Made by a program: the position numbers and the translations under genes
Source of the DNA: Bradyrhizobium sp. B097
GTDB lineage: Bacteria; Pseudomonadota; Alphaproteobacteria; Rhizobiales; Xanthobacteraceae
Direction of reading: 5' to 3'
Length of the DNA: 64,000 nucleotides
Assembly: GCF_038957035.1 (NCBI RefSeq)
Contig: NZ_CP152412.1
Coordinates: 62,001 to 126,000 of the forward strand
In this document: positions 1 to 10,879 of the stretch, piece after piece
Numbering within the stretch: position 1 is the first letter of the stretch
How the letters are laid out: each line of letters begins with the position of its first letter
Notes under the pieces: model-generated
Told to the model about the DNA's origin: nothing
Database searches by the model: none
Seen by the model: the letters and a program-made list of their open reading frames with translations, nothing else

Positions 1-1097
1 GCGTTCGGCAGGCCGCCCGCGAGCAGCAGGCGCAGATTGCGCCGGCCTGCGATGATCGAGATCGCCTCTTCGGTCGCGTCGGGCGCGATGATCACCTCGG
101 TGAAGATGCCGATGATGGCGCGCGCTGCGTCCGCATCGAGCGTGCGGTTGACCGCGATGATGCCGCCATAGGCCGAGGTGGAGTCGCAGGCAAGCGCGCG
201 GGCATAGGCGGTGGCGAGATCCGGACCCTCGGCGACGCCGCAGGGATTGGCATGCTTGACGATCACGCAGGCCGCGGTGCGCTGCGGGTCGAACTCGCCG
301 ACACATTCATAGGCCGCGTCGGTGTCGTTGATGTTGTTGTAGGACAGTTCCTTGCCCTGCAGCTGGCGTGCGGTCGCAACGCCCGGCCGCTTCTCCGGCG
401 TGGCGTAGAACGCCGCGGTCTGGTGCGGGTTCTCGCCGTAGCGCAGCGACTGGATCAGCCGGCCGCCGAAGGCGCGGAAGTCCGGCGCCTTGGTGTCGAG
501 CTGCACGGCGAACCAGTTCGAGATCGCGGCGTCATAGGCCGCGGTGCGCGCATAGGCCTTGGCGGCGAGCCGCCGGCGCAGGCCGAGCGAGGTCGCGCCC
601 TTGTGCGCGGTAAGCTCGTCGAGAACAGCTTGATAGTCGTTCGCCTCGACCACCACGGCGACGTCGTCATGGTTCTTGGCCGCGGCGCGGATCATCGCGG
701 GGCCGCCGATGTCGATATTCTCGATGCACTCCTCGAAGCCGGCGCCTTTGTCGACGGTGGCCTCGAACGGATAGAGATTGACCACCAGAAGGTCGATCGG
801 CGCGATGCCGTGCGAGGCCATCGCCGCGGCGTGTTCCTTGTTGTCGCGGATCGCGAGCAGGCCGCCATGCACCTTCGGATGCAGCGTCTTGACCCGGCCG
901 TCCATCATTTCAGGGAAACCGGTGAGCTCGGAGACGTCCTTGACCTTGAGCCCGGCCGCCGCGATCGCCTTGGCGGTGCCCCCGGTCGAGACCAGCTCGA
1001 CGCCATGGTCGGAAAGCGCCTTGGCGAAATCGATCAGTCCGGTCTTGTCGGAAACGGACAACAGAGCGCGGGTCACGCGGCGAAGCTGTTCGGTCAT
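1..1097 (-). CDS. purH: Bifunctional AICAR transformylase/IMP cyclohydrolase PurH (3' end outside window)
   Basis: Catalyses the last two steps of de novo IMP synthesis in the cytosol: formylation of AICAR, then ring closure. The translation on the minus strand begins [20 protein letters not shown] and continues through an MGS-like cyclohydrolase domain (about residues 8-150, with the STGGT and [15 protein letters not shown] segments). The transformylase domain follows and holds the VKHANPCG segment with the catalytic Lys-His near residue 277. About 365 codons of an expected roughly 530 are present; the gene runs off the left edge. ATG at 1097 follows an AGGGATTTCC stretch. It is followed on the left by unseen sequence, and the upstream neighbour on the same strand is the heparinase-like gene. 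Identification is very secure. Confidence 0.97.
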   Translation of the reverse strand, partial: MTEQLRRVTRALLSVSDKTGLIDFAKALSDHGVELVSTGGTAKAIAAAGLKVKDVSELTGFPEMMDGRVKTLHPKVHGGLLAIRDNKEHAAAMASHGIAPIDLLVVNLYPFEATVDKGAGFEECIENIDIGGPAMIRAAAKNHDDVAVVVEANDYQAVLDELTAHKGATSLGLRRRLAAKAYARTAAYDAAISNWFAVQLDTKAPDFRAFGGRLIQSLRYGENPHQTAAFYATPEKRPGVATARQLQGKELSYNNINDTDAAYECVGEFDPQRTAACVIVKHANPCGVAEGPDLATAYARALACDSTSAYGGIIAVNRTLDADAARAIIGIFTEVIIAPDATEEAISIIAGRRNLRLLLAGGLPN

Positions 1098-1190
1098 TCT
1101 AGGAAATCCCTGGCTGTTAAGGCAGCCGGGTAGCACGGTTTTGTGTGGCACGAAACCGGTCTCCGAGGCCGATTCCCGGGAATCTATCCC

Positions 1191-1327
1191 CGTCACCCTG
1201 AGGAGCGCCAACGGGTCCGCGCGAAGCGCGGCCCGATGACAGGCTCCGCGCGTCTCGAAGGGTCGACGGCCACCGGCGGGGCCGTGGATCCTTCGAGACG
1301 CCGCTTCGCGGCTCCTCAGGATGACGG
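1191..1327. repeat. Palindromic intergenic repeat (CCTGAGGAGC family)
   Basis: A long imperfect inverted repeat between purH and the heparinase gene. The ends read CGTCACCCTGAGGAGC and GCTCCTCAGGATGACG, and inner arms contain CTCGAAGG and CCTTCGAG. It is a non-coding element of the REP/BIME type common in Bradyrhizobium chromosomes. A related core lies at 59229-59388. Confidence 0.75.
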
Positions 1328-1347
1328 TTCAAATAGCGGAGATTGCC

Positions 1348-3099
1348 CTACAGCGGCAGTTCCGGCTCGCGGCGGGCGTTGCGGCGAGCGTTGGTGGCGG
1401 TGGCCGAGGTCGAGGAGCGCACGAAGCTCCAGCGGATGGTGGCGGCCTGCCTTGCGTCCTGCCGGATCACGATCTGGGAGGTGCGGCGCGGGCCGTCATT
1501 GCCGGCCAGGAAGACGCTGTCCTCGAGGTCGACCTTGTCGTCCAGCGCCTCGAAGGTCCAGACGTCGCGATTGGGCAGCACCAGCATCACGCCGCGGGCA
1601 TCCGACAGCCGGCTCGCCTTCACCGAGGGGTGCAGATGGAAGCGCAGCGCGAAATCGGCCTCGCTGCCCTTGATGCGGCCGCCGGGCGCCGGCGACAGCG
1701 AGTCCTCGCCCTCCATCCGCGTGCCGTCCTGGGCGATCATCAGCACGCGGCGGTGGATCACGCCGAAGCGCGAGAGATAGCCGTCATGCGAGGCGGTCAG
1801 CACGTCGCCGCCGGGGATGGCCTCGCGGTAGCTCTCGACATTGCTGGGCCCGCTGGTGACCGGCGCGCCGCGCAACAGCCGCTTCATCGCCGACAGTTCG
1901 ACGAACTGGCACGATGAGGTGTCGCGATAGGTCAGCGTCGAATGCGCCGCGGTGGAGCGAGCGAACGGCCGCCAATTGTCGCGCCCCGTGTTCGGCATGC
2001 CGCAATTGACGACGATGCGGCTGACGCCGGAGGAGAGCTCGAACGACAGGCAGCCGGCATGCGCATCCTGGCTGACGCTTGCTGGTGGCGGCGGACCGGT
2101 GTCGATGATCAGGGTCATGTTGCCGGCATCGAGGCGCTGGAAGCCGGTGTGGGGCATGCTCGCCATCGGCACGCCGCGGGTGTCGTCATAGGCGAGCAGT
2201 GTCGCGACGAGATCGGACGGCGCGGTGCTCATGCCGTTGAACAGCGCGAAGCTGCCGTCGCCGTGCCGGAAGAAGCGCAGCATCGGCATCATGCGGTCGA
2301 TGGCGTTGAGCAGCGCCGGCGGCGGCGCGATATTGCGTGCAGCAAAGGTCTGCCGCAGCGGCAAGAGATCGCTGAGCAATTCGACCAGCGCGCCGGGATT
2401 GCGCGAGATGTGGCCGCCGTCGGGCAGGATCTGGCGCTGCAATTCGTCCGACAGCCTGCGCGTGGCCGATTTGATGTTGCGCGCCTGGTTGGCGAGGCAG
2501 AGCGAGGCGTAGCACAGCGCGATCAGCACTTGCAGGCGCGGCACGCCGTCAATGTCGAGTGTTGCGTGGCGCAGATAACGGATCTCGCGCGCCAGCCCGC
2601 GCAGATATTTGCGGTAGAATTTTCCGTCGGTGTCGCCGAGCACCAATGGGGCCTGCGACAACAGCGAGATCACCCGCCGTGCGCGCACGTCGGCGCGCCG
2701 CTCCAGCGGCCGCTTGCGGGCCTGGTTGGAGATCCAGTCGTCGACCAGCGAGCGGGCATTGGCGCGGGTCAGCGCGGTGTCGGCGGCGCGCAGATGGCGC
2801 AGCCAGCCGAAGCCGAGCAGGGCGGCCTCCCAATCCTCCGACGGCGGTTCGAGATCGAAGATCGAGCGGCCGTGGCAGGTGACGATCTTGCCAGCGAACA
2901 CGAATCGCCCGGCATAGATCTCGGCCGCGCGGGTGGCGTCGGCGGTCCGCAGATCATGCGGGGCGATGATCAGCCGGTCGGTGCGGCCGGGCCAGAGCCG
3001 CGACAGTGCCACCGTGCTCCCGCTGGCGCGTGCGAGCATGCTGCGGGCAAACCGGCCAGCAATCAGCGTCGAGATGCGTCTGCTTTGAGCGACCGACAC
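1348..3099 (-). CDS. Heparinase II/III family protein
   Basis: 583 residues. The C-terminal half has the beta-sandwich signature of heparinase II/III proteins: HAGCLSFELSSGVSRIVVNC around residues 345-365, followed by GRDNWRPFARSTAAHSTL. The N-terminal half is an alpha-helical toroid-like region. Family members cleave uronic-acid polysaccharides by beta-elimination, but the rhizobial members found beside purH and rsmB have no established substrate, so the function here is inferred only at family level. No signal peptide is obvious. The start is GTG at 3099, preceded by AAGGTTAGGC. It lies between purH and rsmB on the same strand, an order typical of Rhizobiales. It may be involved in turnover of a cell-surface polysaccharide. 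Confidence 0.88.
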   Translation of the reverse strand: MSVAQSRRISTLIAGRFARSMLARASGSTVALSRLWPGRTDRLIIAPHDLRTADATRAAEIYAGRFVFAGKIVTCHGRSIFDLEPPSEDWEAALLGFGWLRHLRAADTALTRANARSLVDDWISNQARKRPLERRADVRARRVISLLSQAPLVLGDTDGKFYRKYLRGLAREIRYLRHATLDIDGVPRLQVLIALCYASLCLANQARNIKSATRRLSDELQRQILPDGGHISRNPGALVELLSDLLPLRQTFAARNIAPPPALLNAIDRMMPMLRFFRHGDGSFALFNGMSTAPSDLVATLLAYDDTRGVPMASMPHTGFQRLDAGNMTLIIDTGPPPPASVSQDAHAGCLSFELSSGVSRIVVNCGMPNTGRDNWRPFARSTAAHSTLTYRDTSSCQFVELSAMKRLLRGAPVTSGPSNVESYREAIPGGDVLTASHDGYLSRFGVIHRRVLMIAQDGTRMEGEDSLSPAPGGRIKGSEADFALRFHLHPSVKASRLSDARGVMLVLPNRDVWTFEALDDKVDLEDSVFLAGNDGPRRTSQIVIRQDARQAATIRWSFVRSSTSATATNARRNARREPELPL

Positions 3100-3236
3100 G
3101 CCTAACCTTGCGGGGAGGGAATTTTCAACGAATCCTTATTTAATCCGGAAACGCGGCCAAGACACCCTCTTGATATCGAAGACACCCTCTTGATACCGCG
3201 CGAATCACTTCGAGCTTAGAGGACTGAAGTTTAAAA

Positions 3237-4583
3237 TCAGGATTTGACCAGCCGGGCCGCGTAAAAACCGTCCAGTCCACCCAGCCGCGGGTCGGCGTTG
3301 GGCAAATGGCTGGGCAGGGTGCGCAGATCGCCGTCGGCGGTGATGATGTCGTCGAGGCCGGCAACCTCGTCCTTCTCGATCGGCGCACGGCGCAGGCCTG
3401 ATTCGCTCGCCAGCAGCGCGGCAATCGCGTGCTCGCCTTCCTCCGGCTCCAGCGAGCAGGTGCAGTAGACCAGCGTGCCGCCCGGCTTCAGCAGATTGGT
3501 GGCCTTATGCAACAGCCGCTTCTGCAGCGCCGTCAGCGCGGCGATGTCGCTTTCCTGGCGCAGCCAGGCGACGTCGGGATGGCGGCGGATGGTTCCCGTC
3601 GAGGTGCAGGGCGCATCGACCAGAATACCGTCGAAGCTCGCGGCCTCCGCCGGCCATTCGGCGGCGTCGGCGACGACGGTCTCGGCTTGCAACGCCAGCC
3701 GCGTGAGATTGTCGCGCAGCCGCGCGACGCGCGCCGGCGAGCGGTCGACCGCGGTGACCTGTGCGCCGGCCAGCGCGAGCTGGGCCGTCTTGCCCCCGGG
3801 CGCCGCGCAGAGATCGGCGACCCGCTTGTCCTTGATGTCGCCGAACAGGCGCACCGGAAGTGCTGCGGCGGCGTCCTGCACCCACCATTGGCCTTCGGCA
3901 AAGCCCGGCAGCATGGTCACGGAACCCTGCAGCAGCGTGCGTACGGTTCCCGTCGGCAGGATCTCGCCATGCAGGCGGCTCGCCCATTGCGGCGCGTCGG
4001 ACTTCACCGTGAGATCGAGCGACGGTTCGTGGCCGAGCGCCAGCGCCATGTCGCGCGCGGTGGCTTCACCGTAATGCGCATTCCAGCGCGCCAGCATCCA
4101 TTGCGGCAGGTCCAGCGTTTGCGGGCTGATCTCGTCGATCAGGCCCTGGCCCTCGCGCGCGCAGCGGCGCAGCACGGCGTTGACCAGCCCGGCATATTTC
4201 GCCGCGCGCCGGTCGGACTGTACGAGCCGCACCGAGAGATCGACCGCGGCATGGTCAGGCACGTCCATCCAGAGGATCTGCGCGGCGCCGATCAGCAGCG
4301 CGCTCTGCGCGCGCGGTGCATCGGTCGGGACACCGCGGTCGAGCAGGCGTGACAGCAAATGGCCGAGCGTGCCGAGCTTGCGCAGGATGGTCGACACCAG
4401 CCGGCGCATCAGCGCGCGGTCGCGATCGGCCAGCGATTTCAGGCCGGGATGCGCGCCGGCGCCGTCGAGCTGATCGTCGAGCGTGCGGTGCTTGTGCAGC
4501 ACGCCGTCGAGGATGTCGGCCGCGATGCGGCGCGCGGCGAGACCGGGGACTTCGGCAGGGACTGCAAATCTTGAAGGAGGCAT
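3237..4583 (-). CDS. rsmB: 16S rRNA (cytosine967-C5)-methyltransferase RsmB
   Basis: 448 residues. The N-terminal part (about 10-150) is a NusB-like RNA-binding domain. The C-terminal Rossmann methyltransferase carries the SAM-binding segment VADLCAAPGGKTAQLA, the motif IV Pro-Cys in VDAPCTSTG near residue 322, and motif VI LVYCTCSLEPEEGE near residue 375, whose TC cysteine is the catalytic nucleophile in the family. It methylates C967 of 16S rRNA. It is divergent from the DUF1674 gene, with 174 bases between them. No strong Shine-Dalgarno precedes the ATG, so the start is the longest reasonable choice; the next residues fit the NusB-like helix. Confidence 0.94.
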   Translation of the reverse strand: MPPSRFAVPAEVPGLAARRIAADILDGVLHKHRTLDDQLDGAGAHPGLKSLADRDRALMRRLVSTILRKLGTLGHLLSRLLDRGVPTDAPRAQSALLIGAAQILWMDVPDHAAVDLSVRLVQSDRRAAKYAGLVNAVLRRCAREGQGLIDEISPQTLDLPQWMLARWNAHYGEATARDMALALGHEPSLDLTVKSDAPQWASRLHGEILPTGTVRTLLQGSVTMLPGFAEGQWWVQDAAAALPVRLFGDIKDKRVADLCAAPGGKTAQLALAGAQVTAVDRSPARVARLRDNLTRLALQAETVVADAAEWPAEAASFDGILVDAPCTSTGTIRRHPDVAWLRQESDIAALTALQKRLLHKATNLLKPGGTLVYCTCSLEPEEGEHAIAALLASESGLRRAPIEKDEVAGLDDIITADGDLRTLPSHLPNADPRLGGLDGFYAARLVKS

Positions 4584-4757
4584 GGAGCGGAGATATCTCG
4601 AAGGTGCTGAGTTACATTCGGCTCATGCCATCAACTCGAAAACACCACTGGCATGCGAATATGCCAAATGTAAGAATCGTCTTGCGGGATTTTGTGATCG
4701 TGATGTCGTCACTGAGCCAACACCAAGATACGAAATTCGCAGGCAGAAAGTTTTGTC

Positions 4758-5009
4758 ATGTCTGAGAAATCGCCATCGCCATCGCCATCGCCATCGCCAT
4801 CGCCATTGCCGCCGGAACCCGCGCCGCGCAAGCCGCTGACGCCGGCGGCGCAGCGCGCGCTCGCCGAGGCTGCGGCGCGGCGCAAGGCTGCCGAGGAAGC
4901 CGCCGCGAAGGATGCGGCCGCGCGGCCGAAGGAATTCCAGGGCCCGAAGGGACCAGAACCGACGCGTTACGGCGATTGGGAGACCAAGGGCATCGCCTCG
5001 GACTTCTGA
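4758..5009 (+). CDS. DUF1674 protein, SDHAF4-like (putative succinate dehydrogenase assembly factor)
   Basis: 83 residues. The C-terminus FQGPKGPEPTRYGDWETKGI-ASDF is the hallmark of the DUF1674/SDHAF4 family. In eukaryotes that family helps flavinated SdhA assemble into succinate dehydrogenase; the bacterial role is inferred. The N-terminus holds six Ser-Pro dipeptides encoded by a perfect hexanucleotide repeat, then an Ala/Lys-rich helix. The gene is divergent from rsmB and followed closely by the thermonuclease-like gene. The ATG is the only in-frame start that includes the family domain. The repeat is in frame, so copy-number change would alter the Ser-Pro tail length but not the reading frame. 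Confidence 0.88.
   Translation: MSEKSPSPSPSPSPSPLPPEPAPRKPLTPAAQRALAEAAARRKAAEEAAAKDAAARPKEFQGPKGPEPTRYGDWETKGIASDF
4770..4805 (+). repeat. Hexanucleotide tandem repeat (TCGCCA)6 inside the DUF1674 gene
   Basis: Six exact copies of TCGCCA encode Ser-Pro six times right after the first four codons. It is a simple-sequence repeat likely to vary in copy number between strains. Confidence 0.95.
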
Positions 5010-5049
5010 GAGTCTTGTCTGCCGGCCCGACTCAAGCCAGTCTGGGAAT

Positions 5050-5658
5050 ATGTCCCCATACGAGAGAATAAATCCTTATCGTGGGACGGGACGTCCGCCC
5101 TTTCGCCGCTCACCCTGGGGCCGGCGTGTCTCGGCGGCGCTGCCGTGGGTGTTCGTGCTTGGCATTGCCGTCGGCAGCGTGCTGCCGGTCCGCCGATGGG
5201 TGCCTGAATGGGTGCCCTTGCCGTCGCACTGGTCGTTGAGCCGGTCGCGCGATGCCGAAATGATCCGGCAGCGCGCCGGCGCGCCTGACGCACGCCACGC
5301 TGTTGATGTCGTCAGGACGATCGATGGCGACACCTTCGAGGCGCGGGTGCATCTCGCGCCGGGACCCGATCTGTACACGCGGGTCCGGCTGCGCGGCATC
5401 GATGCGCCGGAGCTGAAGGCGTCGTGCGCGCGCGAACTGCAAATGGCGCAAGCGGCAACGGTGGCGCTGCGCGATCTGCTCGGCCAGGGCGACGTCGCGA
5501 TCTACAATGTCGGTCCCGACAAATACCAGGGACGTGTCGTCGCCGACGTTGCGACGAAGAAGACCGACAACGTTTCGGCCGCGCTGCTCGCGGCCGGCCA
5601 TGCGCGCGCCTACAATGGCGGCCACCGCTTCGGCTGGTGCGGATACTTTACGCGCTGA
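5050..5658 (+). CDS. Thermonuclease (SNase)-family protein with membrane anchor
   Basis: 202 residues from ATG 5050. A basic N-terminus is followed by one membrane segment (about residues 28-46), so the protein is probably anchored or exported. The SNase-like domain has DGDTFEARV, the RLRGIDAPEL segment carrying the first catalytic Arg and the Glu, and KYQGRVVADV with the second Arg. Family members cleave nucleic acids with Ca2+, though many bacterial homologues are uncharacterised. A longer in-frame extension to 4912 would lie inside the DUF1674 gene and is rejected. A bidirectional hairpin terminator follows at 5695. Confidence 0.85.
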   Translation: MSPYERINPYRGTGRPPFRRSPWGRRVSAALPWVFVLGIAVGSVLPVRRWVPEWVPLPSHWSLSRSRDAEMIRQRAGAPDARHAVDVVRTIDGDTFEARVHLAPGPDLYTRVRLRGIDAPELKASCARELQMAQAATVALRDLLGQGDVAIYNVGPDKYQGRVVADVATKKTDNVSAALLAAGHARAYNGGHRFGWCGYFTR

Positions 5659-5694
5659 GCGGTCGTGGCGGCGATAGCGCAGGACAGGCAAACA

Positions 5695-5720
5695 AAAAGC
5701 CGCGCATCTGCGCGGCTTTT
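5695..5720. terminator. Bidirectional intrinsic terminator
   Basis: AAAAGCCGCGCA-TCTGCGCGGCTTTT forms a perfect stem with A and T runs on both sides. It lies between the convergent nuclease-like gene and the L,D-transpeptidase gene and can serve both. Confidence 0.85.
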
Positions 5721-5744
5721 CTTTCGACGAAGCGCCCTGCGCGA

Positions 5745-6254
5745 TCAGCGGGTGACGACGACTGTCGTGCCGATCTCGACGCGCGAGTAAAGATCGGTGA
5801 TGTCGGTGTTCAGCATGCGGATGCAGCCGTAGGAGACGAAGCCGCCGACCGAACCCGGCACGTTGGTGCCGTGGATGGCATATTCGCCGCCGGCCAGCGT
5901 CATCGCGGCGACGCCCATCGGGTTCGCCGGCGAACCGCCTGCGATTACGTTCGGGATGCTCGGCTTGTCGCGCCTGATCTCGGCGGGCGGCGACCAGGCC
6001 GGGTTGCGATACTTGCCGTCGATCCGGGTCGTGCCGGCCCACTGCTTGCCGGACCTGCCGACGCCGACCGGGTAACGCATTGCGTGACCGGAATCGAGAA
6101 TGAGATAGAGCCGCCGTTCGTTGGTCTTCACCACGATGGTGCCCGGCTCATAATTATCAGCGTGTATTCCGACCATTTCCGGCCGCGCTTCGGCCGTCTG
6201 CGACATCACAACAACAGCGCCAAGGGTGGCAGCCAGCGCCACCGCAAATTTCAT
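5745..6254 (-). CDS. Secreted L,D-transpeptidase (YkuD domain)
   Basis: 169 residues. A signal peptide (MKFAVALAATLGAVVVMSQTAEA) precedes a YkuD domain with the catalytic motif HGTNVPGSVGG...SYGCIRM at about residues 128-148; His and Cys are both present. Such enzymes form 3-3 peptidoglycan cross-links or attach proteins to peptidoglycan in the periplasm. I chose ATG 6254 because GGAGAGG lies nine bases upstream; an ATG two codons earlier lies too close to that site. A much longer in-frame extension to 6674 has no support. It converges on the nuclease-like gene. Confidence 0.92.
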   Translation of the reverse strand: MKFAVALAATLGAVVVMSQTAEARPEMVGIHADNYEPGTIVVKTNERRLYLILDSGHAMRYPVGVGRSGKQWAGTTRIDGKYRNPAWSPPAEIRRDKPSIPNVIAGGSPANPMGVAAMTLAGGEYAIHGTNVPGSVGGFVSYGCIRMLNTDITDLYSRVEIGTTVVVTR

Positions 6255-6260
6255 CGACAT

Positions 6261-6713
6261 CAACCTCTCCACTTCCCAACAGCTCCCAGGAGGAGCCAAA
6301 AACGAAGGTGTAGAACCCTGAAAAAGCCGGGCCCGCCGGTCCACGCACGCAATATTAACCGCGTGTCTTAACCGAGTGGTTTCACACCGGCCGCGAGACA
6401 CGTCCTGATGGCGGGCAGAAAAGGAAAAGTTCGGATTAAAGTAAATGACCTGAAAACAACACTTGGCCACAAACGCGCCGCAATGGTGCCGCGCCTCTGA
6501 CAATCCCGTGAAACAGCCGGCCTCGGAGTGTGATGAGATTACGCTGAATGGCGGCCGCGACCGCAGTGTGCTCCCGGTCCCGCATGCGGGGAGGCTGGCC
6601 AGTCTGCCGTGAGATCGATTCAACCTGACTTGATCGTGCTCCAAAAAAGCGAAGGGCCGCGGCGGTGATCGCACGCGGCCCTTGCTCGATGTTCCGATCT
6701 TGCTGCCGCCGGC
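6261..6713. other. Intergenic region, no gene seen
   Basis: About 450 bases between the L,D-transpeptidase start and the acs stop. It is more AT-rich than its neighbours near 6340-6470, as expected for promoter DNA of the transpeptidase gene, and contains the acs terminator at 6643-6683. I see no convincing reading frame. Confidence 0.6.
6643..6683 (-). terminator. Intrinsic terminator of acs
   Basis: Read on the minus strand, AAGGGCCGCG pairs with CGCGGCCCTT across a 12-base loop and is followed by CGC and six T residues. It lies 31 bases beyond the acs stop codon. Confidence 0.85.
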
Positions 6714-8666
<1,953 letters not shown>

Positions 8667-9519
8667 CATTTTCCTCCACTCATTGCCGATCGCACACAAC
8701 GCGCCGACAAGCCATCTTGATCATTGCCGCGATTATGCGTTGCCGCATTCCGGCCCGGCAAGGAAAAAGGACTGTCACTTTCGTCGCGGCAAAGCCGCCG
8801 GGCATCCTGCCGGCTTCCTCATCTGATTGGGCGGTTTACCGCGCCTGGTTGACGAGCGAAACCTATGCTCCATCGTCTGCTTCAGGTCACTGGTCTCTTG
8901 GTCGTAGTGGTATCGTTCTCTGCTCCGCTTGCCGGCGTTTCACGCCGTCACCGCAGAGGCTGGATGTCGCGAAGGAATTGCTGACCGCGATCCGCTGATG
9001 CCGATATTGGAGAGCCTCAATCAACGTTCAGGGAGCGACGCCGACGGTGGCACGGCGCCAATTCTGCTGGACCACCTCCAGCGTGCTTCGATGAATACCG
9101 GCAGGGCCGCCGCGACGATCCGCGCCGACAATTTCGCCCGAACAGGCTGTGAGGTTTGATCATTCTTCCGGACGAGCTGGACGGATCGTGAGGTGCGGCG
9201 GTGCCGTCCGGGGACCTGGTACGAAACGGCACGATCCCTGACCTTTCTCGTGGAGCCTGGTCGCCCTGGTCGCGCCTAAAAACCCGGTTCCCAAGCCGGG
9301 CTTCCGCCATTTTGACCGATCCCGGAGGGCTCAAAATCAAGGTTAGCGGGCGAATGGCACCCATGAAAGGTAATTAGAAACCGTCGATAACCGATTCGCG
9401 ACTCGCAATGTCAGCCCTGACGCCCTAAATCGCCATTCCGAGGCCGGACGGCCCCACCGGAACGAAGCCCGAAGCAACGGCATTACCGGGAGAACAGCGG
9501 AACAAGGCGTCTTGGAAGT
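8667..9519. other. Long intergenic region without a supported gene
   Basis: Divergent region between acs and topoisomerase IB. Several ORFs of 76-115 codons exist on both strands, but none has a recognisable domain or convincing ribosome-binding site. It must contain the acs and topoisomerase promoters. A minus-strand terminator-like hairpin at 9278-9300 has no matching gene. Confidence 0.55.
9278..9300 (-). terminator. Orphan terminator-like hairpin
   Basis: On the minus strand CCCGG, an eight-base loop and CCGGG are followed by TTTTT. The stem is short. No minus-strand gene is seen between it and 10880, so it may end an unannotated transcript or be chance. Confidence 0.35.
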
Positions 9520-10716
9520 ATGATGGATCAGCAGAACATCGCGGCTGTGCGGCCCATGTCCGCCGATCCCGCTGTCGCCTTGGCCAAGGCGCTGGGCCAA
9601 TGGCCCAAGCAGCCGCAGGCAAAATTGCGGCCGCAGGCGAAGTTGCAGCCGCCCCGGGCAAAGCTCATGCTCGACGCGCCCGCTGCCATCAAGACCTCGG
9701 TCGAGGATCTGGCGCGTGATCTGGGCCTGCGGCTCGGCGACCAGAATGAGCTGACCATCCGCCGCATCAAGCGCGGCAAGAATTATTCGTTCGTTCGCGC
9801 CAACGGTTCGCGCGTCCGCGATGCGCGTACGATCCGCCGGCTGCATGCGATGGCGGTTCCGCCGGCCTATCGCCAGGTGCGCTATTCCAGCGATCCGAGC
9901 TCGCATCTGCAGGCGGTCGGCCGCGATGCCGCGGGCCGATTGCAGTACCGTTATCACGCCGACTGGGAGAAGGTCCGCGAGCAGCGCAAGGCGCATCGCC
10001 TGGCCAAGCTCGTCGCCGCGCTGCCGAAGATCCGGCGCAAGGTCTCGGCGTTCCTGTCCGGCGACGAGCCGACGCGCGAGTTCGCGCTGTCGGCGGTGAT
10101 CGAGCTGATCGCGCGCACCGCGATCCGGCCCGGCAACGAGTCCTATGCCCGCCTCAACGGCACCCGCGGCGCCACCACGCTTCTGAAGTCCAACGTCACG
10201 CTGGAAGACGATTCCCTGGTGCTGACCTTCAAGGCCAAGGGCGGCAAGGCCGTACGCAAGGAATGCGATGCGGCCAAGCTGGTGCGTGCGATCGGCATTC
10301 TGCGCGGTGTCCCGGGCAAGCGCATGTTCCAGTACCACGACCGCTCCGGCGTGGTCCGCGCTGCCTCGACCACGGCGGTGAACGCATTCCTGCGCGAGCT
10401 CGCCGGCATCAAGATCTCGCTGAAGGATTTCCGCACCCTGATGGCCTCGGCCGTCGTCGTGGAATCGCTGTCGCGGATCACGCCGGCCGCCAGCCAGCGC
10501 GGCCGCAAGCGCCAGGTGCTGGACGCGATCCGCGCCGCCGCCGACCAGCTCTCCAACACGCCGGCGATCTGCCGCAAGAGCTATGTCCACGACACCATCG
10601 TCACCGCCTTCGAGGACGGCATCCTCGAACGCTTCGCCGCGACGATGGGCGGTTACCGCACCCAGTCCAAGCGCGAGCAATTGCTGGCGCAGGTGGTGAT
10701 GGCGGCGGGGGCGTAA
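9520..10716 (+). CDS. DNA topoisomerase IB (poxvirus/bacterial type)
   Basis: 398 residues. It relaxes supercoils by transient 3'-phosphotyrosyl cleavage. The body matches bacterial poxvirus-type topoisomerases: IRRIKRGKNYSFVR in the N-terminal domain (about 85-98), PPAYRQVRY, a YRYHADWEKVREQRK segment, ELIARTAIRPGNESY with a catalytic Arg, LTFKAKGGKAVRK with a catalytic Lys, SLKDFRTLMAS, and the nucleophile Tyr in CRKSYVHDTI near residue 357. The first 45 or so residues are a Lys/Gln/Pro-rich tail with near-repeats of QAKL. ATG 9520 lies in a stretch without a strong Shine-Dalgarno; a second Met is at residue 2. The gene stands alone. Confidence 0.93.
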   Translation: MMDQQNIAAVRPMSADPAVALAKALGQWPKQPQAKLRPQAKLQPPRAKLMLDAPAAIKTSVEDLARDLGLRLGDQNELTIRRIKRGKNYSFVRANGSRVRDARTIRRLHAMAVPPAYRQVRYSSDPSSHLQAVGRDAAGRLQYRYHADWEKVREQRKAHRLAKLVAALPKIRRKVSAFLSGDEPTREFALSAVIELIARTAIRPGNESYARLNGTRGATTLLKSNVTLEDDSLVLTFKAKGGKAVRKECDAAKLVRAIGILRGVPGKRMFQYHDRSGVVRAASTTAVNAFLRELAGIKISLKDFRTLMASAVVVESLSRITPAASQRGRKRQVLDAIRAAADQLSNTPAICRKSYVHDTIVTAFEDGILERFAATMGGYRTQSKREQLLAQVVMAAGA

Positions 10717-10728
10717 GCCCGCCTCACT

Positions 10729-10863
10729 CGTCGTCCCGGCCAAGCGAAGCGCGAGCCGGGACCCATTACCCCAAATGTTGATTGTGGAAATGAGCTGGAG
10801 CCACAGCACGCCCTAACAATGGTCGCCTGTGGTTATGGGTCCCTGCTTTCGCAGGGACGACGG
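10729..10863. repeat. Palindromic intergenic repeat (CGTCGTCCC family)
   Basis: CGTCGTCCCGGC and a GGGACCC half lie at the left, and GGGTCCCTGCTTTCGCAGGGACGACGG at the right end forms its own hairpin. It lies between convergent topoisomerase IB and EVE-domain genes. Confidence 0.65.
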
Positions 10864-10879
10864 TTGAGTTTGTGGAACG

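Noticed and set aside
252..1133. 293-codon plus-strand frame opposite purH
   Set aside because: Antisense to purH; no domain support.
4912..5049. Longer start for the nuclease-like gene
   Set aside because: It overlaps the DUF1674 gene and adds no conserved residues; ATG 5050 is better.
9343..10809. Open frame of 488 codons on the minus strand opposite topoisomerase IB
   Set aside because: It is antisense to a complete, motif-rich topoisomerase gene; composition and lack of any domain show it is a high-GC shadow frame.
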